Notes: generated from the sequence alone by a model not told the origin. Positions 8,408-17,912 are shown, counted from the stretch's first letter. The stretch is DNA of 64,000 bases from an uncultured Bacteroidales bacterium (GCA_946405435.1 CAMJHF010000008.1:1-64000); one strand, 5' to 3'. Made by a program: numbers and translations.

Positions 8408-9376
8408 TTACTTTCGGCATCGGGAAAACAATTCTGCACACGCAGATGCAAAGTCATCTACGTGGTGACTGACTGCAAGATAAAGCCGCGGATACCGTTT
8501 TAGAAAGTGCAGAAGATCAGAGTAGGGATACAGCAGGAATCCTTTAAATGACTTCTTTCTATATATGCCTATCCCATATTTATTAGGATTTGCGGCTATT
8601 TCAAGGGCAAATCCATCGAGACGGCCTCCATTCTCTTTTACATGCTTTTTAATTATGCTTTCATCGTATGTATGCATGCTCGAGTAGCTGTGGATGATTA
8701 TTCCTTTCTTGAAATAATGGACTGCTGCATCATAGCATGTCTGTACATTCCACTCGCACGGGAGTTCATGAATCATTAATCCCATTTCGAGGTTCGTTTT
8801 GAAGAGTGATGCCTGGTCAAACGGCGGTACGCCTTCATTTACCATCTTCAGCCAGTTGGAGTGCCACAGGGAAAAGAAAGCATGTGCGGCCGGAGTATCC
8901 CTTACGTAAAACACACCCCCGTTGTAGTATGGGCCATCAACTATATCATGGAGCCCCGCGGCATCGAGTTTCCGACGCTCGCCCCTGTCCACGAACAACG
9001 ATTGTCCGTTTCCGTCGATCACCGCCGCAATGTCTGCATCCACATGGTCTATATCAGACAACGGCTTTGCCACGAGCGTATCAGTATCGAGATACAGGAA
9101 GTTACCGTCAATAAACTCTCGTATTCTGGTTTTAATCCACCTTGAGTTATAGAATCCTCCTTTGCCGCCGCCGGGAATGTCGATTTTCTTTATGAGCACC
9201 TTCACAGGCAGCTTGTCTTCTTGTGCCTGCAGACGACGGTACGTACTGCTGTCTGTCAGGATTACAACGTCGCAGCCGGGATTATTAAAACCCAGCGACG
9301 TCAGTGAGAGGAGAAGCTGTTCAAAATAACAATCCTCATCACAGCTGCTTAGCACATATACGATCTTGGCTTTCAT
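8408..9376 (-). CDS. GT8-like glycosyltransferase (copy A)
   Basis: ATG at 9376 (MKAKIVYVLSS) is preferred, as the longer frame begins with TTG. The 322-residue protein has a nucleotide-sugar fold with FLYLDTDTLV (DTD at 97-99, metal site) and YYNGGVFYVRD, as in GT8-type retaining transferases. It is closely related to the gene at 17909-18835. Both share the EWN.Q.C...A.HYF....IIH.YS block and similar spacing. The substrate is unknown. A 170-base stretch with a 48-codon frame lies upstream. Confidence 0.82.
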   Translation of the reverse strand: MKAKIVYVLSSCDEDCYFEQLLLSLTSLGFNNPGCDVVILTDSSTYRRLQAQEDKLPVKVLIKKIDIPGGGKGGFYNSRWIKTRIREFIDGNFLYLDTDTLVAKPLSDIDHVDADIAAVIDGNGQSLFVDRGERRKLDAAGLHDIVDGPYYNGGVFYVRDTPAAHAFFSLWHSNWLKMVNEGVPPFDQASLFKTNLEMGLMIHELPCEWNVQTCYDAAVHYFKKGIIIHSYSSMHTYDESIIKKHVKENGGRLDGFALEIAANPNKYGIGIYRKKSFKGFLLYPYSDLLHFLKRYPRLYLAVSHHVDDFASACAELFSRCRK

Positions 9377-9424
9377 CAGACGGTTCCAGTTACCTTTAAA
9401 GCCTGACAAATGGAATTCCTCCGA

Positions 9425-9571
9425 CTATTGCGACGTACCGCGGATACTGCGTTTTATATAGACAAGCGGGAGGAAAGCCATCGCCATTAAGTATTGAGTA
9501 TTTTTTACGGGACTGCGGCATATACCGAGCATTCTATTATACGATGGCGGGAATGGCTTTGGTCCATTCAT
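9425..9571 (-). CDS. Possible small ORF or gene remnant, 48 residues
   Basis: Between the GT4 stop (9581) and the GT8-like start is an unusually large gap for this locus. One open frame of 49 codons fills most of it, from ATG at 9571 to TAG at 9425. It encodes a basic peptide with a hydrophobic stretch (LMAMAFLPLVYIKRSI). There is no clear ribosome-binding site and I recognise no family. It could be the tail of a decayed membrane-associated gene or a chance frame. Confidence 0.25.
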   Translation of the reverse strand: MNGPKPFPPSYNRMLGICRSPVKNTQYLMAMAFLPLVYIKRSIRGTSQ

Positions 9572-9580
9572 CCGGCAGGT

Positions 9581-10648
9581 TCAATTCAAAAGACTCTCCC
9601 ATAGCGGAATGATGTTTTCCGGTGAATATTTCTTGGCGAATTCTGCACCTTTTGAAGCGAGTTCTTTGCGTTTCTTTTCATCATCAGCAAGCTCCTGCAT
9701 TGCATCGCAGAGCGATAATTCATCTCCGACGGGTGTGAGAAGGCAAGAACCGCTTTGGCCGAAAAACTCTTCCGCACCCTGAAACCCCGTTGAAATACAT
9801 GGAATACCCATCATCATTGCCTCCAGAAGGGCATTCGGCATCCCCTCGTAGTCGGAGCTCATCACAAAGAACTCGGCATCGCGAATGGCCGAATGCACAT
9901 CGCGCAAAAACCCTTCAAGAAACACGCGTCCGTCCAGCGACAAACTGGTTATGAGCCTTTCGGTTTCCTCCCTCATCTCCCCGTCTCCATAAATATGCAG
10001 GGAATAGTCGGGATGGTCGGTGATAAAAAGGGCAAACGCCCTGATAAGCAAGGCGTGATTCTTCTGGGGATGCAGGCGCCCAACGCTTACAATCTTTCCA
10101 TGTCCGGGCGAACTTGCCATCAACGGAACCTCAATAGGGTTCGGGATGACGACGCCTTTCTTTTTTATCGACTCGGGAAACATGTTTTTAACTGTTTCAG
10201 ACTGGAAGACCACGGTGTCGGCCCTGTCATATATCCAACAGGCCTCAGCAAAGTACCCCGGCTCTTTGCCGGAAGGATTGTTTCTTTCCGATACAATCTT
10301 TTTCCCTTTGCCTGGGGTCCTTATGCTCCATCGGTCCGCTTCGCGGAGGAAGCTTATTGTGGCAACGGTGTTTTTTAATGTCCTGAGCAAGAAGATATAG
10401 AAGAAAGCATAGATTGTGGCAAGTCTATGAGAATACCGGCCAAAAGGCTGTTTCTGCAAAATGTAGGGTACCCGCCAGGGTAAAAGCTTTACCTTGTCGG
10501 ATAAAGGATAGTCTTTCTCCTTCAATAAGGTCAGGAAGAATACAACATACTTCTCCGACAGGGCGTTGGCCAGCCTTGCGGCTACGCGCTGGGCGCCTCC
10601 ATGAGTCAAATGCTGGGTGAATATTATAATGCTCTTCTTCTTTTTCAT
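9581..10648 (-). CDS. Family 4 glycosyltransferase (copy A)
   Basis: ATG at 10648 (MKKKKSIIIFTQHLTHGG) aligns with the start of its paralogue at 21509-22585; an upstream ATG at 10687 would overlap the previous gene by 28 bases. The 355-residue GT-B protein has GGAQRV near the start, a donor-site VGRLHPQKNH and the EAMMMGIPCISTGFQGAEE signature. The two paralogues share SERNNP, VVIPNP, RLxPQKNHxLLIxAFALF, PNALLEAMMMG and IPLWxxLL. A retaining transferase adding a sugar to the lipid-linked oligosaccharide; sugar unknown. Confidence 0.9.
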   Translation of the reverse strand: MKKKKSIIIFTQHLTHGGAQRVAARLANALSEKYVVFFLTLLKEKDYPLSDKVKLLPWRVPYILQKQPFGRYSHRLATIYAFFYIFLLRTLKNTVATISFLREADRWSIRTPGKGKKIVSERNNPSGKEPGYFAEACWIYDRADTVVFQSETVKNMFPESIKKKGVVIPNPIEVPLMASSPGHGKIVSVGRLHPQKNHALLIRAFALFITDHPDYSLHIYGDGEMREETERLITSLSLDGRVFLEGFLRDVHSAIRDAEFFVMSSDYEGMPNALLEAMMMGIPCISTGFQGAEEFFGQSGSCLLTPVGDELSLCDAMQELADDEKKRKELASKGAEFAKKYSPENIIPLWESLLN

Positions 10649-10659
10649 CGCCCTGTGCT

Positions 10660-11574
10660 TTACTGGCGTTGCGGCAGTTCCATCCATTCCTGCAGATCGC
10701 TGGCGAGGACTTTCGAGAAGACTTCAGCCCCCTTCCGGTTGAGGTGATTAGGATCCACAAAATTGGTGCTGTCTTTGGAAATATCGGAAAAGTAATAGTT
10801 CAAGAGCGGAATACTGTCTTTTTTGCAGATAGCCGTGTAGTAATCCAGCATCTCGTCCAGCGCCCGGATACGCCTGGCCTTTTCGTAATACATCGGAGGC
10901 AGGACAAAAACCAGTCTTACCCCTTCTTTTACCGCGTTGTCAACAAACTGCTCGAACATGGCCTGTAAGTGTTCTTCTTTTTCAAACGGTACGGAGTTGA
11001 TTTCGGGAGAATTCCATTGCTGGTCAATTGCCAAAAAGCCCTTCCGCAAGGATTTGGGATAAATCTTAATAATGCCGAGCAAATCGTTGGAATAATAGCG
11101 GTACAGAGGGATGAATCTCTCGGAGGGCGTGAAATGTATAAGCGGAAAGATTCTATCCCTGAATCTCCGATCCCAGAAAAAAGGAAAATACTGTTCCCGC
11201 ATGACAACTCTCTTTGTCGGAAGCAAGGAGAACACATCAATACAAAAGAGGATTACATTCGGTTTCTTATTGTGAGAGCGGTACAGATCGTATTGTGCCG
11301 CCTGCAAGTCGAACTTGGTCCCGCTCATCCCAAGATTATAGGCATTTGTATGCAAGACTGTGTCCAGAATTTCCGGGTCGATGTGATTTTTCGCACGGGA
11401 ACTACCTACGATGACAAGGTCCGCGTCAATCTGCCTGTACATCAAATCGTGCCAACTCTCTATGCAGGGACGCGACGAATTCTGCACCCATTTGGAGAAC
11501 AAAAAATCAAAAAGCGAAAGTAGTACCGCCAGCAAAAGCAGGAACAAACAGGAATGCTTCAAGAACAGACGCAT
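10660..11574 (-). CDS. SGNH-fold exported acyltransferase/esterase, MBOAT partner
   Basis: The 304-residue protein has one N-terminal membrane anchor (residues 8-27), then an SGNH/GDSL-type domain facing the periplasm. The nucleophile block is VIVGSSR (Ser58) and the catalytic D-x-x-H block is VDPNHLN (Asp274, His277). DltD- and AlgX/AlgJ-type proteins with this layout take an acyl group delivered by a membrane-bound O-acyltransferase and place it on a polymer. Its gene follows the MBOAT gene after 3 bases, strongly implying a two-protein acylation machine. Acetyl is the most likely group; this is inference. Confidence 0.85.
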   Translation of the reverse strand: MRLFLKHSCLFLLLLAVLLSLFDFLFSKWVQNSSRPCIESWHDLMYRQIDADLVIVGSSRAKNHIDPEILDTVLHTNAYNLGMSGTKFDLQAAQYDLYRSHNKKPNVILFCIDVFSLLPTKRVVMREQYFPFFWDRRFRDRIFPLIHFTPSERFIPLYRYYSNDLLGIIKIYPKSLRKGFLAIDQQWNSPEINSVPFEKEEHLQAMFEQFVDNAVKEGVRLVFVLPPMYYEKARRIRALDEMLDYYTAICKKDSIPLLNYYFSDISKDSTNFVDPNHLNRKGAEVFSKVLASDLQEWMELPQRQ

Positions 11575-11577
11575 CGC

Positions 11578-13023
11578 TCAGAACTGGAAGTAAATAAAAT
11601 TTGGAGACGAGTTGTCGGAGAAAAGGATTATCAGCGCAACGAGGGCGACATAGACGGCATAGCGCGCCAATCGGGAGTGGATTGCGTCCAACGACAGCAC
11701 GTGGCTGCCGGAACTGCTTAGCCATTCCACGATTGCCAAAACCGCAATCCAGAAAAACCGGTACAAGAATGTCCCCGAAAGCAGGAAGTCGAGGCCGGTT
11801 CCCGGACCCCATTGCCACATTTTGAGGAAATAAGCGGCCGCATCGGCAAGAGTGTCCGAGCGGAACAGAATCCAGCCCAGCATTACCATAAAGAATGTAA
11901 GCATTATCCGGAGGCAGTCTTTCCAGGATGGCAGCAGACGCCTTGGGGAGATGTCGTCCCGGAACTTCCGCGTATTGCCGCTCAAGATCAGCGGGATGAA
12001 CAACAGGGCATTGTAGGCACCCCAGGCCACGTAGGTCCAGTTAGCGCCGTGCCAGAGTCCGCTCAGCAGAAAAACGATGAAGGTATTGCGGATGACTTTT
12101 AACTTGGAACCCCGGCTTCCGCCCAGCGGGATATACAAATAATCCCGGAACCAGGTCATCAGGGATATATGCCAGCGACGCCAGAACTCGGCAATACTCC
12201 TGCTGAAATAGGGCGTCCGGAAGTTCTGTGTCAGCCGGATGCCGAAGAGTTTTGCAGTGCCGATGGCTATATCGGAATAACCGGAGAAATCCCCGTAAAT
12301 CTGAAACGCGAAGAAAAAGGCGCCGGCAATCAGCTCCATCCCGGAGAAACTCTGGGTATGGGCGAAAACATCATCGACATAGACTGCGCAGGTATCAGCG
12401 ACGACAATTTTCTTGAAATAGCCCCAGAGTATTTGCCGAAGGCCGTCCACGGCAAGGGAGTACTCGAAGGTCCTTGGACGTCCGAACTGCGGAAGCAGAT
12501 TCGCAGCACGTTCGATGGGCCCCGCCACCAGTTGCGGGAAGAAGCTCACATAGGCGAAGAACTGCACGACGTCCCGTACCGGCTCGATTCTGCCCCTGTA
12601 AACGTCAATGGAATAGCTCAAGGCCTGGAAAGTATAGAAACTGATGCCGACAGGAAGGATCAGGTTAAGGAGGAGCCCCTCGGAACGCCCGCCAAGGAAC
12701 AGGTCGGCAAATGACTGGGCGAAAAAGTCATAATACTTGAAAATGGCGAGGATGCCCAGGTTGATGATGATATTGGCAACGCTGACTGCCCGGGCTTTCC
12801 GGGGAGCATTTCGGAATCTCCCGATCAGGATGCCGCACGACCAGCTGCATATCGAGGTGAACGCGATCAAACCAAGGAACCGCCAGTCCCACCAGCCATA
12901 GAAAATATATGAAGCCAGGACTACGAATACGTTCTGCCAACGATAGTTGCGCCCGAAAACGAACCAGTAGAGGCAAAAAGCAATCGCTAGAAAAGCAGGA
13001 AAGACAAGTGAAGTGAAACTCAT
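11578..13023 (-). CDS. MBOAT-family membrane O-acyltransferase (AlgI/DltB-like)
   Basis: The 481-residue multi-helix membrane protein carries the MBOAT signatures WRRWHISL (His285) and SGLWHGANW (His325, the presumed catalytic His). It also has AlgI-like FPQLVAGPIER, YGDFSGYSDIA and NFRTPYFSRS blocks. AlgI-type members move acetyl groups from the cytoplasm across the membrane to an extracytoplasmic acetyltransferase. Here that partner is the SGNH protein directly downstream. Full family length, intact. Expected role: O-acetylation of the exported glycan. Confidence 0.93.
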   Translation of the reverse strand: MSFTSLVFPAFLAIAFCLYWFVFGRNYRWQNVFVVLASYIFYGWWDWRFLGLIAFTSICSWSCGILIGRFRNAPRKARAVSVANIIINLGILAIFKYYDFFAQSFADLFLGGRSEGLLLNLILPVGISFYTFQALSYSIDVYRGRIEPVRDVVQFFAYVSFFPQLVAGPIERAANLLPQFGRPRTFEYSLAVDGLRQILWGYFKKIVVADTCAVYVDDVFAHTQSFSGMELIAGAFFFAFQIYGDFSGYSDIAIGTAKLFGIRLTQNFRTPYFSRSIAEFWRRWHISLMTWFRDYLYIPLGGSRGSKLKVIRNTFIVFLLSGLWHGANWTYVAWGAYNALLFIPLILSGNTRKFRDDISPRRLLPSWKDCLRIMLTFFMVMLGWILFRSDTLADAAAYFLKMWQWGPGTGLDFLLSGTFLYRFFWIAVLAIVEWLSSSGSHVLSLDAIHSRLARYAVYVALVALIILFSDNSSPNFIYFQF

Positions 13024-13035
13024 TCCGACAACTCT

Positions 13036-14049
13036 TTATTTCCCTTTGATCACGGCCAGTAAATCATCCATGTTCCGGGGTTCATCGGCTCCATCTGTCG
13101 TATGATGCATCTGCAGGAACATGTCACAGCGCTGGAGATTATCGCCCAGGACCCCGATTGTGCGGGGCGGTATTCCCATGAGCCACAAGCAGTCAATCAG
13201 CGAAATCTGGTCTCTGCGAGAATTCGCGAAGAAGGATTCCCACCATGCCTCCATCAATTCTACGCACGCCGGATCCATGTGTCGCCTGGCAATTACGCTT
13301 GCCTCCAGCAGTCCCCAATGTTCAGGTACTCCGTGTGAGCGGAGCAACTTCTCATGGGCGCGCAACGACTCCGGAGTCCCTTTTCCCTGCCCGATTACGG
13401 CCGCAATCTCCTCGTATACACAGTTCCGCTTCTTATGCAGGAACATCGCCGTCGGGAAGTGATCCAGGCCGGCTGTAAGAGGCGTCAGATCCGACAGCAC
13501 CCAGATGTTCGCGTCAACATACACGCTGAAAGCATATTCAGGGAACAGCCGGTGCGGATGCATCTTGCACCAGCGGTTGGCAAGGACCGGATCGGATGCA
13601 ACTTCTTCCGGCAGAATTTGAAGGGGAAGTTGCTTCCACAAGCTCTCTTCCGGAACAGGCTGGTCTGTCAAGATGTAATAATCGATATTGTCCGGCTGAA
13701 GCAGCGGCTCCCGCAGCTGGTCATAAGGGCCGAAAAATGCAGTGTAAACCGCAATCCGTTCATCCCGGACATACAGTTCCTTCCGTTCGGCCGCACTGTG
13801 CGAATCGAGCGCCAGAAAACCTTCCGGCCGCGAGCCGGAGAAGCCGGTACCGGGCCCGGTTCCGGCCAACGAAGACTTGAAAAGCCTTCCTGCCCGACAA
13901 GCCAGATAATTCCATACAAGGACCACGAACGGGTACTTCTGCCGTTCCTGTGCTCGACGTTGCCGCCGAAGAACGTTCCGGTACTTTTCTGCCAGCGATT
14001 CCTTTGCAAGAATTTGCTTAAAGCCCACTTCAAAACCCTGCCCCGTCAT
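13036..14049 (-). CDS. TOD1/MUCI70-type (DUF616) glycosyltransferase-like protein
   Basis: The 337-residue soluble protein has a conserved core with VYTAFFGPYDQLREP (102-116), YILTDQ, and KMHPHRLFPEYAFSVYVDANI (162-182) with a DxN-type metal site at Asp179. It also has RRHMDP and a DQISLIDCLW block. These are the marks of the DUF616/TOD1 family, to which plant MUCI70 (linked to pectin and mucilage synthesis) belongs. The plus-side neighbour overlaps by 4 bases (ATGA). In this context it most likely transfers a sugar; the donor is unknown. It lies near two pectin-type lyases. Confidence 0.75.
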   Translation of the reverse strand: MTGQGFEVGFKQILAKESLAEKYRNVLRRQRRAQERQKYPFVVLVWNYLACRAGRLFKSSLAGTGPGTGFSGSRPEGFLALDSHSAAERKELYVRDERIAVYTAFFGPYDQLREPLLQPDNIDYYILTDQPVPEESLWKQLPLQILPEEVASDPVLANRWCKMHPHRLFPEYAFSVYVDANIWVLSDLTPLTAGLDHFPTAMFLHKKRNCVYEEIAAVIGQGKGTPESLRAHEKLLRSHGVPEHWGLLEASVIARRHMDPACVELMEAWWESFFANSRRDQISLIDCLWLMGIPPRTIGVLGDNLQRCDMFLQMHHTTDGADEPRNMDDLLAVIKGK

Positions 14050-14948
14050 AATGACTCATCAAAACGTTTGAGCCAGTTGGAAAGCAGATAGCCGTCCCTG
14101 ACTTCAGGCAATACCTCGGTTCCCGGGCACTCCACAAACTCCCTCAGCGTCCGATTGTCATGCCCGAGCACATAAATATTCGACGGCGAATAAAAATCAG
14201 CAGAAAGAATTTCGCTGTTGTTAGTAATCAGTTTCTTCCCGAAGAACAATGCCTCCATCGGCCTGAGGGACAAGCCGCTGGCTGGGTTCAGGCTGTAATC
14301 CACAAGTATGTCCGCACCCATAGCCATGTCGACGACCTCAGAATAAGGCATCAGTTTTTCACGGATGCTGACATAACGGCCTTCCGGGCGCCGCACAATC
14401 CGAAAGTCCGGCTCCACACCGGCTTCCCTGAGTTGCATTGCAAGTGTATTCAAATCCCCGGCACGCCCCTTCTCACGCCCGATGAACAGTGCCTTCGGAA
14501 CTGAATTGCGCGCCTTTCTTGTCCGGCACAACTCTGCCTTTGCGGAAAGACAGTCGAAAAAGAACTGGGTGTTGTACCGAAAACCAAATTTCTTGCAATC
14601 TTCCTTGGAATAGGACCAGAACTCCACCCTCTTCGGAACCCGTTCCCTGAGCCCTGAGCCGTTGACCGGATTCCAATACCAGAAGATGATTCGTTTGTCC
14701 GGCCATTTCTTGCAAAGCCAGTCAACCAGCCTCGGCTTAGAATAAGTATCGAATATAATTATTTTGTCATCCCCTTTCGTGAACTTGGGTGTGGAGTAGA
14801 ACAGTGAGGAAGGCAGGCGGTAAAAACCCGGGAAAGACATCGCACGCAACATGAACGGACTCCTGAATTGGTTGCGGTGTATTACTCCGCTCTTCTCGAA
14901 CATCGGCTTGAATACACTGGTCCTATGTATGTCGAAATAATAAATCAT
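14046..14948 (-). CDS. Predicted GT-B-like glycosyltransferase
   Basis: Start at ATG 14948 (MIYYFDIHRTSVF). It overlaps the lyase stop by 4 bases, whereas the longer frame reads into the lyase antisense of codons. The 300-residue protein ends with a sugar-nucleotide-binding-like block, YSLNPASGLSLRPMEALFFGKK, then LITNNSE and a DFYSPSNIYVLG segment. That resembles the second Rossmann half of GT-B enzymes. The N-terminal half (KIIIFDTYSKPRLVDWL, IFWYWNPV) is atypical. I cannot place it in a numbered GT family. The tight coupling with its neighbours supports a role in the same glycan. Confidence 0.62.
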   Translation of the reverse strand: MIYYFDIHRTSVFKPMFEKSGVIHRNQFRSPFMLRAMSFPGFYRLPSSLFYSTPKFTKGDDKIIIFDTYSKPRLVDWLCKKWPDKRIIFWYWNPVNGSGLRERVPKRVEFWSYSKEDCKKFGFRYNTQFFFDCLSAKAELCRTRKARNSVPKALFIGREKGRAGDLNTLAMQLREAGVEPDFRIVRRPEGRYVSIREKLMPYSEVVDMAMGADILVDYSLNPASGLSLRPMEALFFGKKLITNNSEILSADFYSPSNIYVLGHDNRTLREFVECPGTEVLPEVRDGYLLSNWLKRFDESL

Positions 14949-16900
14949 AACGATTCCCTCAAACAGAATCCTATATGCGGTGGCTGATTGTATGCCGACG
15001 GCTCCGCGGCAACTCCTGCCCTGTAAACCGGGTCGTGCATAAGTGTTTTGAATGAATATTTCGTGGGAATGTCGGAAACGAATACCCGGAGGGCATTGTT
15101 GTCCTCCCGCGCCATGATGATCTCCTCCCTCCAGTCTCCTAGGATATCTGCCTGCAGGCATGGAACGGCTTTGGTCCCGTTGATTGACACGCAACCCTCA
15201 GTCCTGAAAATACTTTCCATCATCTCTCCGTTCCAGGATGTCACATCCAGAGGGCCGCCACACTCACCGTCGAGCAACTCGTCGTACAAGTCTCCGTCCC
15301 AGAATATTCTGAAGTTGGTTGAAACATTTGGAATATCAATTGGCTCGAACCCATCGTCCGTTCTGGCGAAAGGCCCGACCATCACACGCTCGTCACTTCC
15401 TTCAACTTCAGAGATTCCCCAGAATTGATACCAACCCCCGGCCCCCACGTCAGCCATCATCCCCCTGCCCATGTCGCCCGGAGATGCTTGATGGAAAAGC
15501 ATCCGGCCAGTGCGGGCGTCCAGAACGGAAAAACCGAAGTCCATTTTAAAAGACTCACAGAATGGATGCTTGCTTCCGCATTCGTGAACCGTAAATAAAT
15601 CGTAGCCTCGGTGATGCGGACGATATGCTCCGATATGCAAGGCGTCTCCGTGGCCTCTAAAAGTGCACCATTTAACTCTCAGCCGTTTCCATCTGCTCAG
15701 CTTGTAACAAAGGGCCCCAGTGATAATTTCTTCTCTTCCATCCCGGTCAACGTCGGCCACTGCGCAATTGTGGTTACCCTCGCCAATGTACTTATAATTC
15801 CCCCAATGATAGCCCTTCACGCCTTTGTATCTGCCTTTGGACGTGAAACTGGAAGAAGAACTACGTTCCTTATAATCCCGTAAGTCAAATGTGTCGAAAC
15901 TATTGCGGCACTTCAGTCGAGTTCCGTCAAAAGTAACGGCACATGCGCATTGCCGTCCCCTCATCCGGATTTTTCTTCCCCAATAATAACCGCGCATAAG
16001 AAAGGCATAAGGCCTTTTCCCGTCCAGCCACGCGACGGCGGCGGTATATCTCTCCGACCTGTTGCCATCATCATCCCCCCAGATTCTGGAATCTATCCGC
16101 TGGTTGGGATAATAAATTGTATCCAAAGCCGCTCCGTCCCCGCCTCGGAATACGGTCAGGAACTCGTCGCCATCCAGAACCATTCCCAGGGAATCCCTGT
16201 AATCTTTGGCATTATCGGTTTGTCTGATCGCGGGAACACCGCTTGCCATATTAACGAACCGCCCCTTGCCATCTTTCGATCCAGGAGCGGTTTTCAGGAT
16301 AATCTCACTCTTTCCGTCCTGGTCGAAATCATAGACCAGGACCTGAGTGTAATGGGCTCCGGCACGGATATTCACTCCGAGGTCCACAGGGTGTTCCCAG
16401 AGACATGTACCGTCAAGTTTATAAGCGTCCAGCAGTACATTCCCGGTCTTTCCGGGAATGCTGTTGTCCTTGCCGGCACTATCCCATTTGACCACAAATT
16501 CATATTCTCCGTCCCCGTCGAGATCCCCGACGGACACATCGCTGATCGTGTACGGCCCGTAAGGACTGTCCGCAGGCCTGGCCAATGGTATGTCGAACCA
16601 ATTCTTGCCGGAAGGGAAGGGACGGACGGGCTTTGATTCGCCGCCGTCCGTAGTCATTACCGCATACTCGGAGTCCATAGCCCCGTCCTGATCTAGGTAG
16701 TTTGTCTTCCCGCTCAGTTCAGCAATCTGCTTCCCGTCACGGACCACCATGAATGTCAAAGGCTCTTTTGCGGTCCCGAACACGGGATCCTCCCAATCGA
16801 AGATACGCCAGGAAAGAAATACTCCGCCCGCGGTTTTCATCGCTACAAGGCCACGGTCGAGCCGCTCGAAACGCTCGTCGGGCGCAAAATATCGCCCCAT
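14945..16900 (-). CDS. PL11-type rhamnogalacturonan lyase-like protein without signal peptide
   Basis: The 651 residues follow the PL11 (YesW/YesX) plan. An N-terminal FERLDRGLVAMKTAGGVFLSW opening leads into a fibronectin-like domain. An eight-bladed-propeller-type region follows, with calcium-binding loops DLDGDGEYEFVVKWD, DFDQDGKSEIILKTA and DVDRDGREEIITGA, then a NHNCAVADVD segment. PL11 enzymes cleave the GalA-rhamnose backbone of rhamnogalacturonan I by beta-elimination. The chain begins directly at the mature domain (ATG 16900) with no signal peptide, and no better start exists before the upstream gene. That is odd for a secreted lyase. The location inside an exopolysaccharide operon suggests a substrate made by the cell itself. 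Confidence 0.85.
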   Translation of the reverse strand: MGRYFAPDERFERLDRGLVAMKTAGGVFLSWRIFDWEDPVFGTAKEPLTFMVVRDGKQIAELSGKTNYLDQDGAMDSEYAVMTTDGGESKPVRPFPSGKNWFDIPLARPADSPYGPYTISDVSVGDLDGDGEYEFVVKWDSAGKDNSIPGKTGNVLLDAYKLDGTCLWEHPVDLGVNIRAGAHYTQVLVYDFDQDGKSEIILKTAPGSKDGKGRFVNMASGVPAIRQTDNAKDYRDSLGMVLDGDEFLTVFRGGDGAALDTIYYPNQRIDSRIWGDDDGNRSERYTAAVAWLDGKRPYAFLMRGYYWGRKIRMRGRQCACAVTFDGTRLKCRNSFDTFDLRDYKERSSSSSFTSKGRYKGVKGYHWGNYKYIGEGNHNCAVADVDRDGREEIITGALCYKLSRWKRLRVKWCTFRGHGDALHIGAYRPHHRGYDLFTVHECGSKHPFCESFKMDFGFSVLDARTGRMLFHQASPGDMGRGMMADVGAGGWYQFWGISEVEGSDERVMVGPFARTDDGFEPIDIPNVSTNFRIFWDGDLYDELLDGECGGPLDVTSWNGEMMESIFRTEGCVSINGTKAVPCLQADILGDWREEIIMAREDNNALRVFVSDIPTKYSFKTLMHDPVYRAGVAAEPSAYNQPPHIGFCLRESL

Positions 16901-16913
16901 CTTCAGTTCTGTA

Positions 16914-17912
16914 TTAAGCTGTATTGTGTGATAAAACCGTCCACATCCTGGTCAAAGGCGGACAATGGAGAAACAGCAAAACAGCCATCTTTGAAAAGAG
17001 GCCGACGTTCCTGCAGGTAATATAGTCCCGGAGCGTCTCGCGTTCATACACGCGGCAAGCATCAAAAACCTCTTTTTGCCGGCATGTACGCCAAGCACAA
17101 TTTTTATAGAAGACCATTCTCCGGAACAAATAATGCAGGAATAAGTGTCTGTAATTCATCTGTTCCTCAGACAGGGCCTTATAGTTTGCAAATGTCATCT
17201 CCACATTGCTTTTGTACTGCAGGAATGCAGAATCGCCAGTAGAAGACAGACTGCCGCACCTTTGCCGCCAGTAATAAAGCGGCGCTTCAACCAAGACTGC
17301 AGATTCTATCATAGTATAAAGCCGCATCTGATAATCGCGGTCTTGCCCCCTGGCGTAGTTTCTGGAGCGTAATCCGTTCACTTCCGATGCCCTATACAGT
17401 TTATTCCACTGGTTCTGAGGAAACAGACCAGGGAAGTCAGAAGAGGACAGAACTCCTTCAAGCAACTGTGCGGCTGGAATCTCACGAAACACAGGTTTTG
17501 CTTCCGGTCTGATTATCTCATCCGCTTTCCAAAATTTCAAGCCAAGGCAGATTGCTAAAGGATATGACTTTCCATTCAAATGGATTGCTTCGACAAGAAG
17601 ACGGATAGTATCTTTGTGAAAACAGTCGTCAGCATCAGGGAAGAACAGGTATGTTCCTGATGCAGCATCCTGCCCTGCGTTTCTGGCCGCCCATAGTCCC
17701 TGGTTACTTTGATGAATGACCTTGGTCCGCGCGTCGCATTCTGCGTATGCATCACACAAGCCGGCGGAACCGTCCGTGGATCCGTCATCAACCAGGATAA
17801 TCTCCAGATTACGATAACTCTGCTCCCCGATGGAATGAAGGCACTCTGGCAAATAATCCTCTACGTTGTATACCGGGACTATGACGCTGACAAGTTCTGG
17901 CTCTCCAGTCAT
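16914..17912 (-). CDS. Family 2 glycosyltransferase (copy A of a paralogous pair)
   Basis: The 332-residue GT-A protein opens SVIVPVYN, has ILVDDGSTDGS (about 39-49) and an LFFPDADD metal site (about 90-97). It shares long blocks with the gene at 22596-23564: VIHQ....GLWAARN, YLFFPDADD.FHKD, YPLAIC, and a QWNKLYR-type acceptor region. Overlap by 4 bases with the upstream GT8-like gene (ATGA) points to translational coupling. Sugar specificity cannot be read from the sequence. Confidence 0.9.
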   Translation of the reverse strand: MTGEPELVSVIVPVYNVEDYLPECLHSIGEQSYRNLEIILVDDGSTDGSAGLCDAYAECDARTKVIHQSNQGLWAARNAGQDAASGTYLFFPDADDCFHKDTIRLLVEAIHLNGKSYPLAICLGLKFWKADEIIRPEAKPVFREIPAAQLLEGVLSSSDFPGLFPQNQWNKLYRASEVNGLRSRNYARGQDRDYQMRLYTMIESAVLVEAPLYYWRQRCGSLSSTGDSAFLQYKSNVEMTFANYKALSEEQMNYRHLFLHYLFRRMVFYKNCAWRTCRQKEVFDACRVYERETLRDYITCRNVGLFSKMAVLLFLHCPPLTRMWTVLSHNTA

